From the NCBI GenBank assembly GCA_902790525.1, contig CADASI010000008.1, positions 1 to 41,274 of the forward strand: DNA of 41,274 nucleotides. The letters are read 5' to 3'. Shown here in pieces: positions 6,803-14,885 of the stretch (position 1 is its first letter; the number at the start of each line of letters is the position of its first letter). The notes beneath the pieces are model-generated. The model did no database searches. It was not told where the DNA came from and saw only the letters and a list, made by a program, of their open reading frames with translations. Both the position numbers and the translations under genes were made by a program. This DNA is from an uncultured Eubacteriales bacterium. Its GTDB lineage: Bacteria; Bacillota; Clostridia; Christensenellales; Aristaeellaceae.

Positions 6803-9800
6803 TTACAGTCCCGCCAGCCTGCGTACCCTGTATCCGCTCTTCTTATAACCGGAGACGGTCTTGATGTCGCAGTGCACGGTGTTGGTGCCCTTCTCGGAGC
6901 CGCCGTTTTCGATCATCATGAAGCTGGTCTTTTCGGCGTTGGTGTAGTACAGGAACATGACCACGTGGGCGTTGCTCTTGCACACCAGGTCGCCGGGCAG
7001 CATCGCGCTGAAATCGTTGACGGTGGTGTAGGCGCTGTTCTTGAAGATGTCCTCGGTGCGGTCCGCGGAGTGGCTGCTGTTGGTGCCCCAGATGGACACG
7101 TTGACCAGCCCGGAGCAGTCGTTGCCCACGTACTTGCCGTTTAAGTACTTGTTCTTGTTGAGCATGTAGTAGCCCTGGCCGGAGTCGGTGTAGCGCTCCT
7201 CGGCGACGGCCAGCGCCGCGTTGTAGCGCCGGTTCGCGCCGGAGCCGGAGATGTACGGCATGCCGTAGTACACCACGTTCGGCTTGAAGTCCTTCGCGCC
7301 GTTTTCGGAGTTGGCGGCCTTCCAGTACTTCTGCAGGCTGGGGGTCATCCAGGTGAAGGCGTAGTTGGCGAATATGTTCTCGACGATCTCCTTGCGCCGC
7401 GCCGCGCTCTCGGCGGTCAGCGTGCCGGCGCTCTTGAGCCGGTTGATCTCGCTGAACGTCGAGGTCTTGATGGCGTTGATGATCGCCAGGTTGCCCGCGA
7501 TGCCCTCCAGCGCCGTGGTGCGGGCCGGGATGGTCATGCTGAGATCCCCGTTCTGCTTGCCGGGGTCGGGCGAGGTGGCCTTCTTCACCGTCAGCTTGAG
7601 GGTGGTCTTCTTCTTGTTGTGCGTGGTGACGGTGATCTTGGTCGTGCCCTCCTTGAGCGGCGTCACGGTGCCGTCCGCGGCCACCGTCGCCACGCTCTTC
7701 CTGCTGGACTTGAACGTGAAGCTGGTCTGGCTGCCCGCGGGGATCCGGGGCTCGATCTTGAAGACCTGGCCCACCTCGACGGTCATGCCCTTCTGGTCCA
7801 GCCACACCCTCGAGGGCGGGCCCCACACGGTGAACACCGTCTCGGCGACCAGCCCGGGCACATAGGTCCTCGCCCGCAGCACGGTCTGGCCTATGGACAG
7901 GCCGGTGATCACGCCGTCGGCGGACACCTTCGCGATCTTGGGATTTTCGACCTCATAGGTGATGTTGGACCACGCGCCGGCGTTGAACTGCATCTGGAGC
8001 TGCAGCTTCTGCTTCTTTCCGACGCCGGTCTGGGCGGGATCGAACGCCACCGTGGTGGGGGCGGCGTGGACCGTCACCGGGCAGGTGGTCTCCTTGCCGT
8101 TAAAGCTGACGAGCTTCACCGTGCCCGTGCCGGGCGCGATGCCCGTGATCTGGCCGGTGGCCTGGTTGACCGAGAACACCGACGGCGCGTCGCCGGTAAA
8201 CAGCACGCTGCCCGCGCTCCCGGCGGAGGTCTTGACTTTCAGCGTGTAGGTCTCGCCCACGCCCAGGTTCAGGGGGTTCGGCGAGGCGGAGATCCAGCGC
8301 GGCGCGCGCCGCACCACGACCTTCACCCGCATGCTGCCGCCGGCGGTCCGCACGGTCACTTTGGCGGAGCCGGTCTTTAAGCCGTAGATGACCCCGCCGC
8401 CCTCGGACCTGACCACCTTGCGGTTGCGCGAGGTGCAGCCGGTCACAGGGTCGGCGTCGCCCGCGGCGGTCTGGAGGCGCACACGGTCGCCCTTGCCGAT
8501 GCGCACGACCTTGCCCGGCGCGGCGGTGACCACCGGCGTCGGCACGGCGTACACGGTGATCTTCACCTTGGCGCGCTTTCCGTTATACGTGCGGGCGGTG
8601 ATCTTCGCCTTGCCGACGCCCTGGGCGGTGGCCACGCCCGTCTCGGCGTTGACCGCGACCACGGCGGGATTGCTGCTGGACCAGGTGACGGCGCTGGCGC
8701 TGCCCGCGGGCAGCGTGTAGCTGAGCTGCACGGATTCCCCCGCGCCCATGTAGCGCCTCTTGGGCTTCACCGTCACCTTGCTGGGGGCCTTTTTGACCGT
8801 CACGGCGCACTGCAGCGTCTTGCCGTCGGGGAACGTGGCGGTGATCTGCGCGCTGCCCCTGGCGACGCCCCTGACCTGGCCGTCGGCGGTCACCGTGACC
8901 TTCTTGGCGTCGGCGCTGGAGTAGCTCACGTTGCCCTTGTATTCCTTCGCGCCGCCTTCCCAGATCAGCCTGGGCAGCCGCCGCGTCTCACGCAGGCCGA
9001 TCGACAGCGCCCCGGCCTCGAAGGCCACGTCCGGCGGGACCTCGATCACGGTGACGTCGCAGGCGGCCTGCGCACCGTTTCCGTCCTTGGCGACGATGCG
9101 CGCGCTGCCCACGCCCACCGCGGTGACGACGCCCTGGGCATCCACCGTGGCCGCGGCCGCGTTCTCGCTCGTCCAGGTGACGGTTCCCGTGCCGCCGCTC
9201 GCCTTGAGGGTCACGGTGCCCTGCATGGGGATCGTGACCGACGTCTGGTCCAGCGTCAGCGCGGACGCGGGCTCCATCATCGAATTGGACTGATCCTCCG
9301 CGGCCACCGCCGTCTGCGCGTCGCCGTCGGCCTCCGCGTGGACGTCGGCCTTGCTCTCGGTTTCTTTCTTTTCTTCGGTGTCTTCCTTTTCTTCGGTATC
9401 TTCTTTGCCCTCGGCGTCTTCCTTTTCTTCCTTTTCTTCCTTGCCGTCGGCGTCTTCCTTGCCGTCGGCCTTTTCTTCGGCTTCTTCGTCGCTCTTCTCT
9501 TCGCTGTTTTCCTCTGTTTTATCTTCCGTGTTTTCGTCGGTCTTTTCTATGGTTTCCCCGTCGGTCTTGTCGTCGGCGTCCTGCGTGGGATCGGCGTCGG
9601 CGTCCTGCGCGGAATCTGCGTCGGCACCCTGCGCGGGGTCGGCATCGGAATCCTGCATGGGATCGGCGTCGGCGTCCTGCGCGGGATCGGCGTCGGCATC
9701 CTGCGTCGGATCGGCGTCGGCGTCCTGCGCGGGATCGGCGTCGGCATCCTGCGTGGGATCAGCGTCGGCATCTTGTACGGGATCGGCGTCGGAATCCTGC

Positions 9801-10276
9801 GTGGGATGAGCGTCGGAATCCTGCGTGGGATCGGCGTCGGCGTCCTCTGCCAGATCATCGTCGTCGTCCACGACTATTATATTGTCGTCAGACGCCGGGA
9901 CGGGCGCTTCGGAATATTCCACGGTGAGGCCGTCCGCGTCATCCGACACATCCACCGGCGCGGCATCGACGGTCGCGCCGCCCTCAGTCATATCTGCGTT
10001 GTCCGCGCCGGTCGCGTCCCCGGCGCAACAAGCCGCATCGTCGTTGAGGTCCGAGAGCTCCAGCCCGTCGACCTCCGCGGGAACGTCCGCGTCCACCGGC
10101 TCGGCCAGTTCACCCAGGTCGGCCAGCTCCGCCGAGACCTCGTCCCCGCCCAGCTCCATCACCTCGGCGTCGACGCACTCCGCCTGCACGACGTCGGTTT
10201 CCGCCAGTGCCCCCGCCGGAAGCGCCGTCACCAGCAGGCACAGCGCCATCCACAGTGCCAGGAAATTCTTCTTCAT
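6803..10276 (-). CDS. Secreted Ig-like (Big_2) protein with C-terminal NlpC/P60 domain
   Basis: A 1157-residue exported protein. Residues 1-26 are a signal peptide (MKKNFLALWMALCLLVTALP, cut after ALA). Residues 27 to ~330 are extremely acidic, with eleven tandem 8-residue DADPxQDA units (DNA about 9574-9846) and then K/E/D-rich sequence. Seven Big_2-like Ig repeats of ~80 residues follow (DNA about 9275-7575; signatures such as VTWSSSNPAVVAV and GKAKITARTYNGK). The C-terminus holds an NlpC/P60-type peptidase, with NDCSGLV supplying the catalytic Cys and NAHVVMFL the His, so it probably cleaves peptidoglycan peptides. The start at 10276 is chosen because the signal peptide begins there. No sortase motif or anchor is seen. 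The acidic region after the signal resembles that of the M23 peptidase at 20544. Confidence 0.88.
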   Translation of the reverse strand: MKKNFLALWMALCLLVTALPAGALAETDVVQAECVDAEVMELGGDEVSAELADLGELAEPVDADVPAEVDGLELSDLNDDAACCAGDATGADNADMTEGGATVDAAPVDVSDDADGLTVEYSEAPVPASDDNIIVVDDDDDLAEDADADPTQDSDAHPTQDSDADPVQDADADPTQDADADPAQDADADPTQDADADPAQDADADPMQDSDADPAQGADADSAQDADADPTQDADDKTDGETIEKTDENTEDKTEENSEEKSDEEAEEKADGKEDADGKEEKEEKEDAEGKEDTEEKEDTEEKKETESKADVHAEADGDAQTAVAAEDQSNSMMEPASALTLDQTSVTIPMQGTVTLKASGGTGTVTWTSENAAAATVDAQGVVTAVGVGSARIVAKDGNGAQAACDVTVIEVPPDVAFEAGALSIGLRETRRLPRLIWEGGAKEYKGNVSYSSADAKKVTVTADGQVRGVARGSAQITATFPDGKTLQCAVTVKKAPSKVTVKPKRRYMGAGESVQLSYTLPAGSASAVTWSSSNPAVVAVNAETGVATAQGVGKAKITARTYNGKRAKVKITVYAVPTPVVTAAPGKVVRIGKGDRVRLQTAAGDADPVTGCTSRNRKVVRSEGGGVIYGLKTGSAKVTVRTAGGSMRVKVVVRRAPRWISASPNPLNLGVGETYTLKVKTSAGSAGSVLFTGDAPSVFSVNQATGQITGIAPGTGTVKLVSFNGKETTCPVTVHAAPTTVAFDPAQTGVGKKQKLQLQMQFNAGAWSNITYEVENPKIAKVSADGVITGLSIGQTVLRARTYVPGLVAETVFTVWGPPSRVWLDQKGMTVEVGQVFKIEPRIPAGSQTSFTFKSSRKSVATVAADGTVTPLKEGTTKITVTTHNKKKTTLKLTVKKATSPDPGKQNGDLSMTIPARTTALEGIAGNLAIINAIKTSTFSEINRLKSAGTLTAESAARRKEIVENIFANYAFTWMTPSLQKYWKAANSENGAKDFKPNVVYYGMPYISGSGANRRYNAALAVAEERYTDSGQGYYMLNKNKYLNGKYVGNDCSGLVNVSIWGTNSSHSADRTEDIFKNSAYTTVNDFSAMLPGDLVCKSNAHVVMFLYYTNAEKTSFMMIENGGSEKGTNTVHCDIKTVSGYKKSGYRVRRLAGL
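9574..9846 (-). repeat. 24-bp coding tandem repeat (DADPxQDA)
   Basis: Eleven in-frame 24-bp units encode the 8-residue acidic motif DADPTQDA and variants (P followed by T, A, M or V). Units vary mostly at third codon positions. This is an expandable low-complexity linker inside the secreted Big_2/NlpC protein, not a CRISPR array. Confidence 0.9.
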
Positions 10277-10307
10277 CCGCTTATACCCCTTTATGGTTAT
10301 TACACTG

Positions 10308-10336
10308 ATGTTACCATTTTTTACCTCCAATGTCAA
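10308..10336 (-). promoter_or_regulatory. SigA promoter for the Big_2/NlpC gene
   Basis: On the minus strand TTGACA (10336-10331), 17 bp, TAACAT (10313-10308), about 35 bp before the start codon at 10276. Confidence 0.7.
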
Positions 10337-10483
10337 TATTTGACACAGTTTCGCCCGTAAAATATAAAATAAGTTGTAATACATAGCTTGTGAACCCGGG
10401 ATAGACCCTTTGCGGGGCGTGCTTTATCTCACTAAATTTTGTCATTTGCGCCGGATGGTCTTTATTTTCGCGCGACAATGTGC

Positions 10484-10489
10484 TATAAT
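10484..10489 (+). promoter_or_regulatory. -10 box for mscL
   Basis: A perfect TATAAT about 50 bp before the mscL start codon; the -35 at 10461 (TTTATT, 17-bp spacer) is weak. Confidence 0.5.
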
Positions 10490-10537
10490 GATACGCGAAT
10501 TGGTACTTATTCCACAGATACGAAAGGATGGTTTTTC

Positions 10538-10951
10538 ATGGGAAACATGCTCAAGGAATTTAAAGAGTTTGCGATGAAGGGCAATGTCGTCGACATGGCC
10601 GTCGGCGTGGTCATCGGCGGCGCGTTCGGCAACATCGTCACCAGCATCGTGAACGACCTGTTCACGCCCCTGATCGCCTGCGTATTCGGAGACGTGGACT
10701 TCACCCACATCGCCGTTCACCTCAAGGGCAGCGGCGAGAACGCCATCACCCTCAACATCGGCAACTTCCTGCAGGTCGTGTTCAACTTCATCATCGTGGC
10801 CATCTGCCTGTTCAGCGTCGTGAAGGCGATGAACAAGCTCAAGAAGCCCGCGCCGGTGGAGGAGAAGCCCGCGCCCAGGCTGTGCCCGTACTGCAAGAGC
10901 GAGATCGCGGACGACGCCACCCGCTGCCCGCACTGCACCTCTCAGCTCTGA
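10538..10951 (+). CDS. mscL: Large-conductance mechanosensitive channel MscL with zinc-ribbon tail
   Basis: A 137-residue MscL, the pentameric inner-membrane channel that opens at high membrane tension to release solutes on osmotic downshock. The N-terminal amphipathic segment (MLKEFKEFAMKGNVVDMAVG) and first membrane helix with its glycine-rich pore lining (VVIGGAFGNIVTSIV) are typical, and a second helix sits near residues 72-92. The cytoplasmic tail ends in two CxxC knuckles (CPYCKSEIADDATRCPHC), a zinc-ribbon not found in the E. coli protein but seen in some Firmicute homologues. The start at 10538 follows AAAGGATGG; the open frame extends further upstream without a ribosome site. Confidence 0.95.
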   Translation: MGNMLKEFKEFAMKGNVVDMAVGVVIGGAFGNIVTSIVNDLFTPLIACVFGDVDFTHIAVHLKGSGENAITLNIGNFLQVVFNFIIVAICLFSVVKAMNKLKKPAPVEEKPAPRLCPYCKSEIADDATRCPHCTSQL

Positions 10952-10973
10952 TCAAACCCCGAGGGCCCGCACG

Positions 10974-11007
10974 CGCTGCCGGAGACATTTCAATGCCTCC
11001 GGCAGCG
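10974..11007 (+). terminator. Hairpin between mscL and the histidine kinase gene
   Basis: A perfect 11-bp stem (CGCTGCCGGAG / CTCCGGCAGCG) with a 12-base loop but no T tract. It may partly attenuate read-through from mscL into the kinase gene 14 bp further on, or protect the upstream mRNA end. Confidence 0.45.
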
Positions 11008-11020
11008 GTATTATGAGGAC

Positions 11021-11881
11021 ATGAACACATCAAAGCGCAAGACGCTGAACATCCAGAAGGCCGCCCGGTTCGCCGTGGTCATCAACGTGCTCCAGGTGGT
11101 CACCATGCTGGCCGCCGTGGCGGTGGTGCTCTTCTCCGATCGGCGCGACAACCAGCTCGTGGAGCTCTCCATACTGGCGGCGGGGCTGTTGATCGTGGGC
11201 TGGGGCGCGGCGCTGGACATCCGCGAGGCCATCAACGCCTCTCGCGCGGCGGAGCAGGCTGCCATGCTGGAGGACGCCTACCGCCAGCTCGAGGCGCTGA
11301 ACGCCACGCTGCGCAAGCAGCGGCACGATTTCCGAAACCACCTCCAGGTGGTGTTTTCGCTGATGGAGATGCGCGAGTACGACGACGCGGCCCAGTACAT
11401 CGAAAGCGTCTACCGTGACATCCAGAAGACCGGCAGCAGCCTACGCACCGCGATCCCCGCCGTGAACGCGCTGATCGCCGCCAAGCGCGCCGACTGCGAG
11501 GCCCGCGGCATCCAGCTGAATCTGGACATACGCGCCGCCTGGCAGGACATGCCCGTCCCCGGATGGGAGCTTTGCCGCGCGCTGGGCAACCTGATCGACA
11601 ACGCCGTGGACGCGCTGACCGAGGGTGCAATCCCGGAGCCCGCCGTGGACGTCGCCATCGCCGAGACCCCGGAGGCGTATACGTTTGAGATCGCCAACAA
11701 CGGCCCGCCCATTCCCCCGGAGAACCTCGAGGCCATCTTCCGCGAGGGCTTCACCACCAAGAGCGACGGCCACGGCTCCGGGCTGGGCATCGTCCGGGAG
11801 ATCCTGGAGGCCTACGGCGGAGCGATCGCGGTGCGCTCCGACGAGAAGCGGACGGCGTTTTCCGGCACGGTTCCGAGATAG
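11021..11881 (+). CDS. SpoOB-type sensor histidine kinase (orphan)
   Basis: A 286-residue membrane histidine kinase. Two membrane helices (residues ~12-40 and ~48-66) are joined by a very short outside loop, so it has no extracellular sensor domain. A coiled segment leads into the SpoOB-type phosphoacceptor (LRKQRHDFRNHLQVVFSLME, His near 107), and a GHKL ATPase domain follows with N box NLIDNAVDAL and G box GSGLGIVREI. The ATPase makes phospho-His for an unknown response regulator; none is encoded nearby, so it is an orphan in this window. It may be cotranscribed with mscL through a hairpin. A GAGG motif precedes the ATG. Confidence 0.85.
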   Translation: MNTSKRKTLNIQKAARFAVVINVLQVVTMLAAVAVVLFSDRRDNQLVELSILAAGLLIVGWGAALDIREAINASRAAEQAAMLEDAYRQLEALNATLRKQRHDFRNHLQVVFSLMEMREYDDAAQYIESVYRDIQKTGSSLRTAIPAVNALIAAKRADCEARGIQLNLDIRAAWQDMPVPGWELCRALGNLIDNAVDALTEGAIPEPAVDVAIAETPEAYTFEIANNGPPIPPENLEAIFREGFTTKSDGHGSGLGIVREILEAYGGAIAVRSDEKRTAFSGTVPR

Positions 11882-11886
11882 CGGCA

Positions 11887-11926
11887 TGAAGGGCCCCCGC
11901 CCATCGGCGGGAGCCCTTCATTTAAT
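11887..11926. terminator. Terminator hairpin between convergent genes
   Basis: A strong GC-rich stem (TGAAGGGC...GCCCTTCA with an inner CCCGCC/GGCGGG) between the histidine kinase and the CbiC-like gene. The T tract is weak (ATTTAAT), so it is probably a shared transcript-end hairpin. Confidence 0.7.
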
Positions 11927-12537
11927 CATTGGTTCATTTCCCTTGCGACTTCCCGGAGGATCGCGTTGAGCAGCGTCACAGTGACGGGTATGCCGCCCTT
12001 CTTGCCGCGCACCACGATGCTGGACAGGTCGGAGTCCATCAGCCGCTCCTTGAGCTGTATCACGCTGGCAAAGCCCGTGGGGGCCGCCAGCACGCACACA
12101 TCGCTCATCGGCTCGCGCTGCCTGCGCTGGATCATGCGGTTGATCGCCGCGGGCGCGCTGCCCACCACCATCAGCTTCATGCCGGGGATCGAGAGGCCGT
12201 AATCCACGGCCACCTCCGCCCGCGTGATGTGCTTTTGCTCCGCCAGCGACACCACCTGCGGGTCGTCGATGAAGCACACGACCTTCGCCAGGCTGTTGCC
12301 GAAAAGGCTCATGTCGATGTCGTTGGCCACCAGCGTGGTGTCCGCGATGATGGACCCGCCCATCTCCATCAGCCGCTTGATGTGCGTTAAAGCGGTGGGT
12401 CCGAAATATATGCTTTGCGCCAGTGCCGGGTCCCTGGACTCCTCCGCGATTTCCCGGAGGATGTTTGCCGTTCCCGGGTTGACATAGGGTACGCCCATGC
12501 GGTGCCTGCCGTTATCTCCCGCATCTTTTCTGTACAA
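11926..12537 (-). CDS. CbiC/CobH (precorrin-8X methylmutase)-like protein lacking the catalytic His motif
   Basis: A 203-residue protein whose C-terminal two thirds match precorrin-8X methylmutase: ADTTLV near residue 60, FIDDPQVV then HITRAEVAVD, the glycine-rich PTGFASVIQLKE and the final GKKGGIPVTVTLLNAILRE. In true CbiC/CobH an HTT/HTS segment provides the histidine that moves the methyl group; the corresponding place here reads EIAEESRDPALAQ and has none, and the protein is shorter at the N-terminus. No other cobalamin gene is present. The start is a TTG with GGAGGG seven bases upstream; the next in-frame ATG is 13 codons in and poorly placed. Enzymatic function is therefore doubtful. 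Confidence 0.72.
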   Translation of the reverse strand: MYRKDAGDNGRHRMGVPYVNPGTANILREIAEESRDPALAQSIYFGPTALTHIKRLMEMGGSIIADTTLVANDIDMSLFGNSLAKVVCFIDDPQVVSLAEQKHITRAEVAVDYGLSIPGMKLMVVGSAPAAINRMIQRRQREPMSDVCVLAAPTGFASVIQLKERLMDSDLSSIVVRGKKGGIPVTVTLLNAILREVAREMNQ

Positions 12538-12652
12538 TTTTCACCCTCCGTTTCGACAAGCTGATTTTAAAAATGTCGGGAGCGTCTCCATAGTCAGTCA
12601 TGTGTAACGATGATTCATAAGTATATTTTATTTTGGAAGCACACAACAACTA

Positions 12653-12678
12653 TTGTCGATAAACTCTGTCTACAATAT
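12653..12678. promoter_or_regulatory. Palindromic operator candidate at the CbiC-like promoter
   Basis: TATTGTCGA (12653-12661) faces TCTACAATA (12670-12678) with one mismatch and an 8-bp centre. It overlaps the -10 box (12674-12679) and the expected start point of the promoter at 12674-12702, so a dimeric repressor could act here. The regulator is unknown. Confidence 0.45.
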
Positions 12679-12702
12679 ACGCCTTTATTATTATTCCGTC
12701 AA
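12674..12702 (-). promoter_or_regulatory. SigA promoter for the CbiC-like gene
   Basis: Minus strand TTGACG (12702-12697), 17 bp, TATATT (12679-12674). It leaves a ~130-nt leader before the TTG start. The gap 12538-12750 is AT-rich and shows no other gene. Confidence 0.65.
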
Positions 12703-12749
12703 GAAGTTAGATAAAGATATTACGTTAACAATTAATGTTAATATACATA

Positions 12750-12792
12750 AAGGCCGCAGGTTCGCCCTCTCGGGGAAACCTGCGGCCTTTGA
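12750..12792. terminator. Terminator hairpin downstream of yebC
   Basis: A 14-bp stem (AAAGGCCGCAGGTT / AACCTGCGGCCTTT) just after the yebC stop codon on the minus strand, followed by TTATGTATATT rather than a clean T run. Confidence 0.75.
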
Positions 12793-12804
12793 TCATTCGG
12801 AGGA

Positions 12805-13554
12805 TCAGTCCTCTTCCTCCTCCTCGGGCAGCTCGGCGTCGTGGTACACGTTTTCGGTGTCGTCGTACTCCTCCAGCCAGTCCAGCAGCTTGGTGACCTT
12901 CTGCACAGACTCCTCGTCCGGCAGCGCCGTGGTGGTGGTGGGGATCATGGCGCGCTCGGCGGACAGGAACGTGCAGCCGGCGTTTTCCAGATTGTCGCGC
13001 ACCTCGGAGAAGTCGTTGGGGTCGGTGTAGATCACCGCGGAATCCTCGTTGTACTCCACGTCGTCCGCGCCGGCGTCCAAGGCCAGCATGGTGAGCTCGT
13101 CCTCGTCCATGCCCTTGGAGTTGTCGATCACGATGACGCCCTTGCGCTCGAACTTCCAGGATACGCACCCGGAAGCGCCCAAGGAGCCGCCGCACTTGTC
13201 GAATATGTGGCGCACCTCGCTGGCGGTGCGGTTTAAGTTGTCGGTGACGATCTCCACGATCACGGCCACGCCGCAGGGCGCGTAGCCCTCGTAGGTGACC
13301 TCCTTGTAGTTGGCGGACTCGCCCTCGCCCGCGGCCTTCTTGATGGAGCGCTGGATGTTGTCGTTGGGCATGTTCGCCGCCTTCGCCTTGGCGATGACGT
13401 CCTTGAGCTTGCTGTTCAGCGCGGGGTCGGCACTGCCGCCGGTCTTCACGGCGATGACAATTTCACGGCCAATCTTGGTGAAAATCTTGCCCTTTGCGGC
13501 ATCCGTCTTGGCCTTCTTATTCTTGATGGTCGACCATTTGTTATGTCCCGACAT
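12805..13554 (-). CDS. yebC: YebC/PmpR family regulatory protein
   Basis: A 249-residue YebC/PmpR (TACO1-like) protein. The N-terminus MSGHNKWSTIKNKKAKTDA is diagnostic, followed by NMPNDNIQRSIKKAAG near residue 60 and the acidic C-terminus. The family has been described as transcriptional regulators and more recently as factors that relieve ribosome stalling on difficult sequences. The start at 13554 follows GGGAGGG; the open frame has an extra seven codons upstream. It is transcribed divergently from recX; RecX and YebC lie next to DNA-repair genes in many bacteria. Confidence 0.95.
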   Translation of the reverse strand: MSGHNKWSTIKNKKAKTDAAKGKIFTKIGREIVIAVKTGGSADPALNSKLKDVIAKAKAANMPNDNIQRSIKKAAGEGESANYKEVTYEGYAPCGVAVIVEIVTDNLNRTASEVRHIFDKCGGSLGASGCVSWKFERKGVIVIDNSKGMDEDELTMLALDAGADDVEYNEDSAVIYTDPNDFSEVRDNLENAGCTFLSAERAMIPTTTTALPDEESVQKVTKLLDWLEEYDDTENVYHDAELPEEEEED

Positions 13555-13585
13555 GGACAATCCCTCCCAGTACACTAATGGATAT

Positions 13586-13615
13586 ATGATAACACAAACA
13601 GACTGGAATCGTCAA
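13586..13615 (-). promoter_or_regulatory. SigA promoter for yebC
   Basis: Minus strand TTGACG (13615-13610), 18 bp, TATCAT (13591-13586). The recX -10 box (TATAAT, 13627-13632, weak -35 TGGAAT at 13604) faces the other way, so the two promoters interlock. Confidence 0.6.
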
Positions 13616-13672
13616 GAAAAACAGCGTATAATTAATACCAGCATAAAGATATTTTATCGGGAGGCGGCGCGC

Positions 13673-14284
13673 ATGGCGGTCATTACGGGAATCGAGGTCA
13701 TCCGGGGGCGGGTGGTCGTGCAGGCCGACGGCGCGACGATCGCCCGGCTGCCGAAGGCGCACTATGAAAAATGCCCCCTGCATGAGGGGGACGAGATCGA
13801 CCCGGAGCGCTGGCTCGAAAGTGTCGCCGAGGTGCAGCGCGCCGATGCCTACGAGGCCGCGCTGACCCAGCTCGACTACTGCGCCCGCACCGAAAAGCAG
13901 CTCACCGACGCCCTCCGGCGCAAGGGCTACGTGAACCCGGTCGTCGATGCGACGGTAGAGCGGCTTCGCGCCGCCGGGCTCATCGACGACGCCCGCTACG
14001 CCCGGCGCATGGCCGAGACGCAGGCTGCGAAGCCCGTCGGAATCTACAGCTTCAAGCGCCGGCTGATGGCCCGAGGCATCTCCGTAGACGACGCCGAGGA
14101 CGCCCTTGCCCGCTTCGACGACGAACAGCAGCGCGACGCCTGCCGCGCCGCCGCCCAAAGCCTTTGGCGCAAATATGCCGCCCTCCCCCCGCGCGAGGCC
14201 CGCGCGAAGCTGTCCCAGGCGCTTGCGCGGCGGGGGTTCGGGTGGGATGTGATCGAGTCGGCGGTGGACGAGCTCACGGAATAA
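13673..14284 (+). CDS. recX: RecX regulatory protein
   Basis: A 203-residue RecX, which binds RecA filaments and limits RecA activity. Helical repeats typical of RecX are visible: ALTQLDYCARTEKQLTDALR, GLIDDARYARRMAET and GISVDDAEDALARF. The open frame extends over 360 bp upstream, but the ATG at 13673 has the only good ribosome site (GGGAGGC) and matches the family's start. recA is not in the window. The end of the convergent HD-domain gene lies 31 bp downstream, within a heptamer array. Confidence 0.88.
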   Translation: MAVITGIEVIRGRVVVQADGATIARLPKAHYEKCPLHEGDEIDPERWLESVAEVQRADAYEAALTQLDYCARTEKQLTDALRRKGYVNPVVDATVERLRAAGLIDDARYARRMAETQAAKPVGIYSFKRRLMARGISVDDAEDALARFDDEQQRDACRAAAQSLWRKYAALPPREARAKLSQALARRGFGWDVIESAVDELTE

Positions 14285-14296
14285 TGCGTAACCCCT

Positions 14297-14324
14297 ACTC
14301 CCTACTCCCTACTGCCTACTCCCT
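14297..14324 (-). repeat. Heptamer array (4 units AGGGAGT/AGGCAGT)
   Basis: Four exact 7-bp units on the minus strand: AGGGAGT, AGGCAGT, AGGGAGT, AGGGAGT. The TAG stop codon of the HD-domain gene (14318-14316) lies inside the array, so part of the C-terminus of that protein is encoded by the repeat. Confidence 0.85.
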
Positions 14325-14882
14325 GTTCTCCGCGATTTTCTCCTCCGTGTCCCGCCGGATGGCGGCGCGGAGTTCCTTTAAATAATCGGAAAACGCCACG
14401 CGGTCGTAGGCATAGGTGCGGTTCAGTTTGTACTCGTGGGGCTCCCAGGTGGCGATGTCGGACTCGTTGTGCTGTATCACAGCCTCCAGGCTGTCCATGG
14501 CCTTGTAGATCCTCGCCTCAAGCGTCTCCCGCGCGGCCATCTCGTCGTACATCTCACGCATGTCGGTGGCGAAGGGCTCCGGCAGGCTCGCCACCCAGCG
14601 GTAGAGCAGTTCCTCCTCCTTCGCCTCGTCCCCCTCGGTCTTTAAAAAGGTGGGGATGTCGCCGGTGAAGCACTCCCCCAGGTCGTGGATCAGACACATC
14701 CTGATGACTCGGTTCATGTCGGCTTCCGGGAACTCGTCGGACACCAGGTAGGCCATCAGCGTCATGCGCCAGCTGTGCTCCGCCACGCTCTCCCGGCGTC
14801 CGCCGGAGGTGTAGCAGTGCCGCATGGTGTCCTTGAGGCGCTCGGCGACGTGCAATGCGTTCAGCAGTTCATCGGGCTTCAT
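14316..14882 (-). CDS. HD-domain phosphohydrolase, YfbR/HDDC2-like 5'-deoxynucleotidase
   Basis: A 188-residue HD-domain protein. Metal ligands are in place: His in RESVAEHSWRM (~33), the HD pair in CLIHDLGECF (~70) and the distal Asp in AMDSLEAVIQ (~128). This pattern matches the YfbR/HDDC2 type that dephosphorylates deoxynucleoside 5'-monophosphates. It starts 3 bp after the thyX stop codon in the same operon, so a role in deoxynucleotide balance with thymidylate synthesis is likely. Its stop codon is inside a heptamer array. Substrate is inferred from family and context. Confidence 0.82.
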   Translation of the reverse strand: MKPDELLNALHVAERLKDTMRHCYTSGGRRESVAEHSWRMTLMAYLVSDEFPEADMNRVIRMCLIHDLGECFTGDIPTFLKTEGDEAKEEELLYRWVASLPEPFATDMREMYDEMAARETLEARIYKAMDSLEAVIQHNESDIATWEPHEYKLNRTYAYDRVAFSDYLKELRAAIRRDTEEKIAENRE

Positions 14883-14885
14883 GGC

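Noticed and set aside
9574-9846. Regular 24-bp repeat that could look like a CRISPR array
   Set aside because: There are no spacers; units are directly joined, in frame and encode the acidic repeat. No cas genes are present.
9338-10360. Open frame of 340 codons on the plus strand with hydrophobic GVG repeats
   Set aside because: Antisense to the acidic repeat of the secreted Big_2/NlpC protein; the pattern is a by-product of the DADPxQDA codons.
12538-12667. Cobalamin riboswitch upstream of the CbiC-like gene
   Set aside because: The leader is AT-rich and lacks the B12-box core and the multi-stem structure expected of that class.
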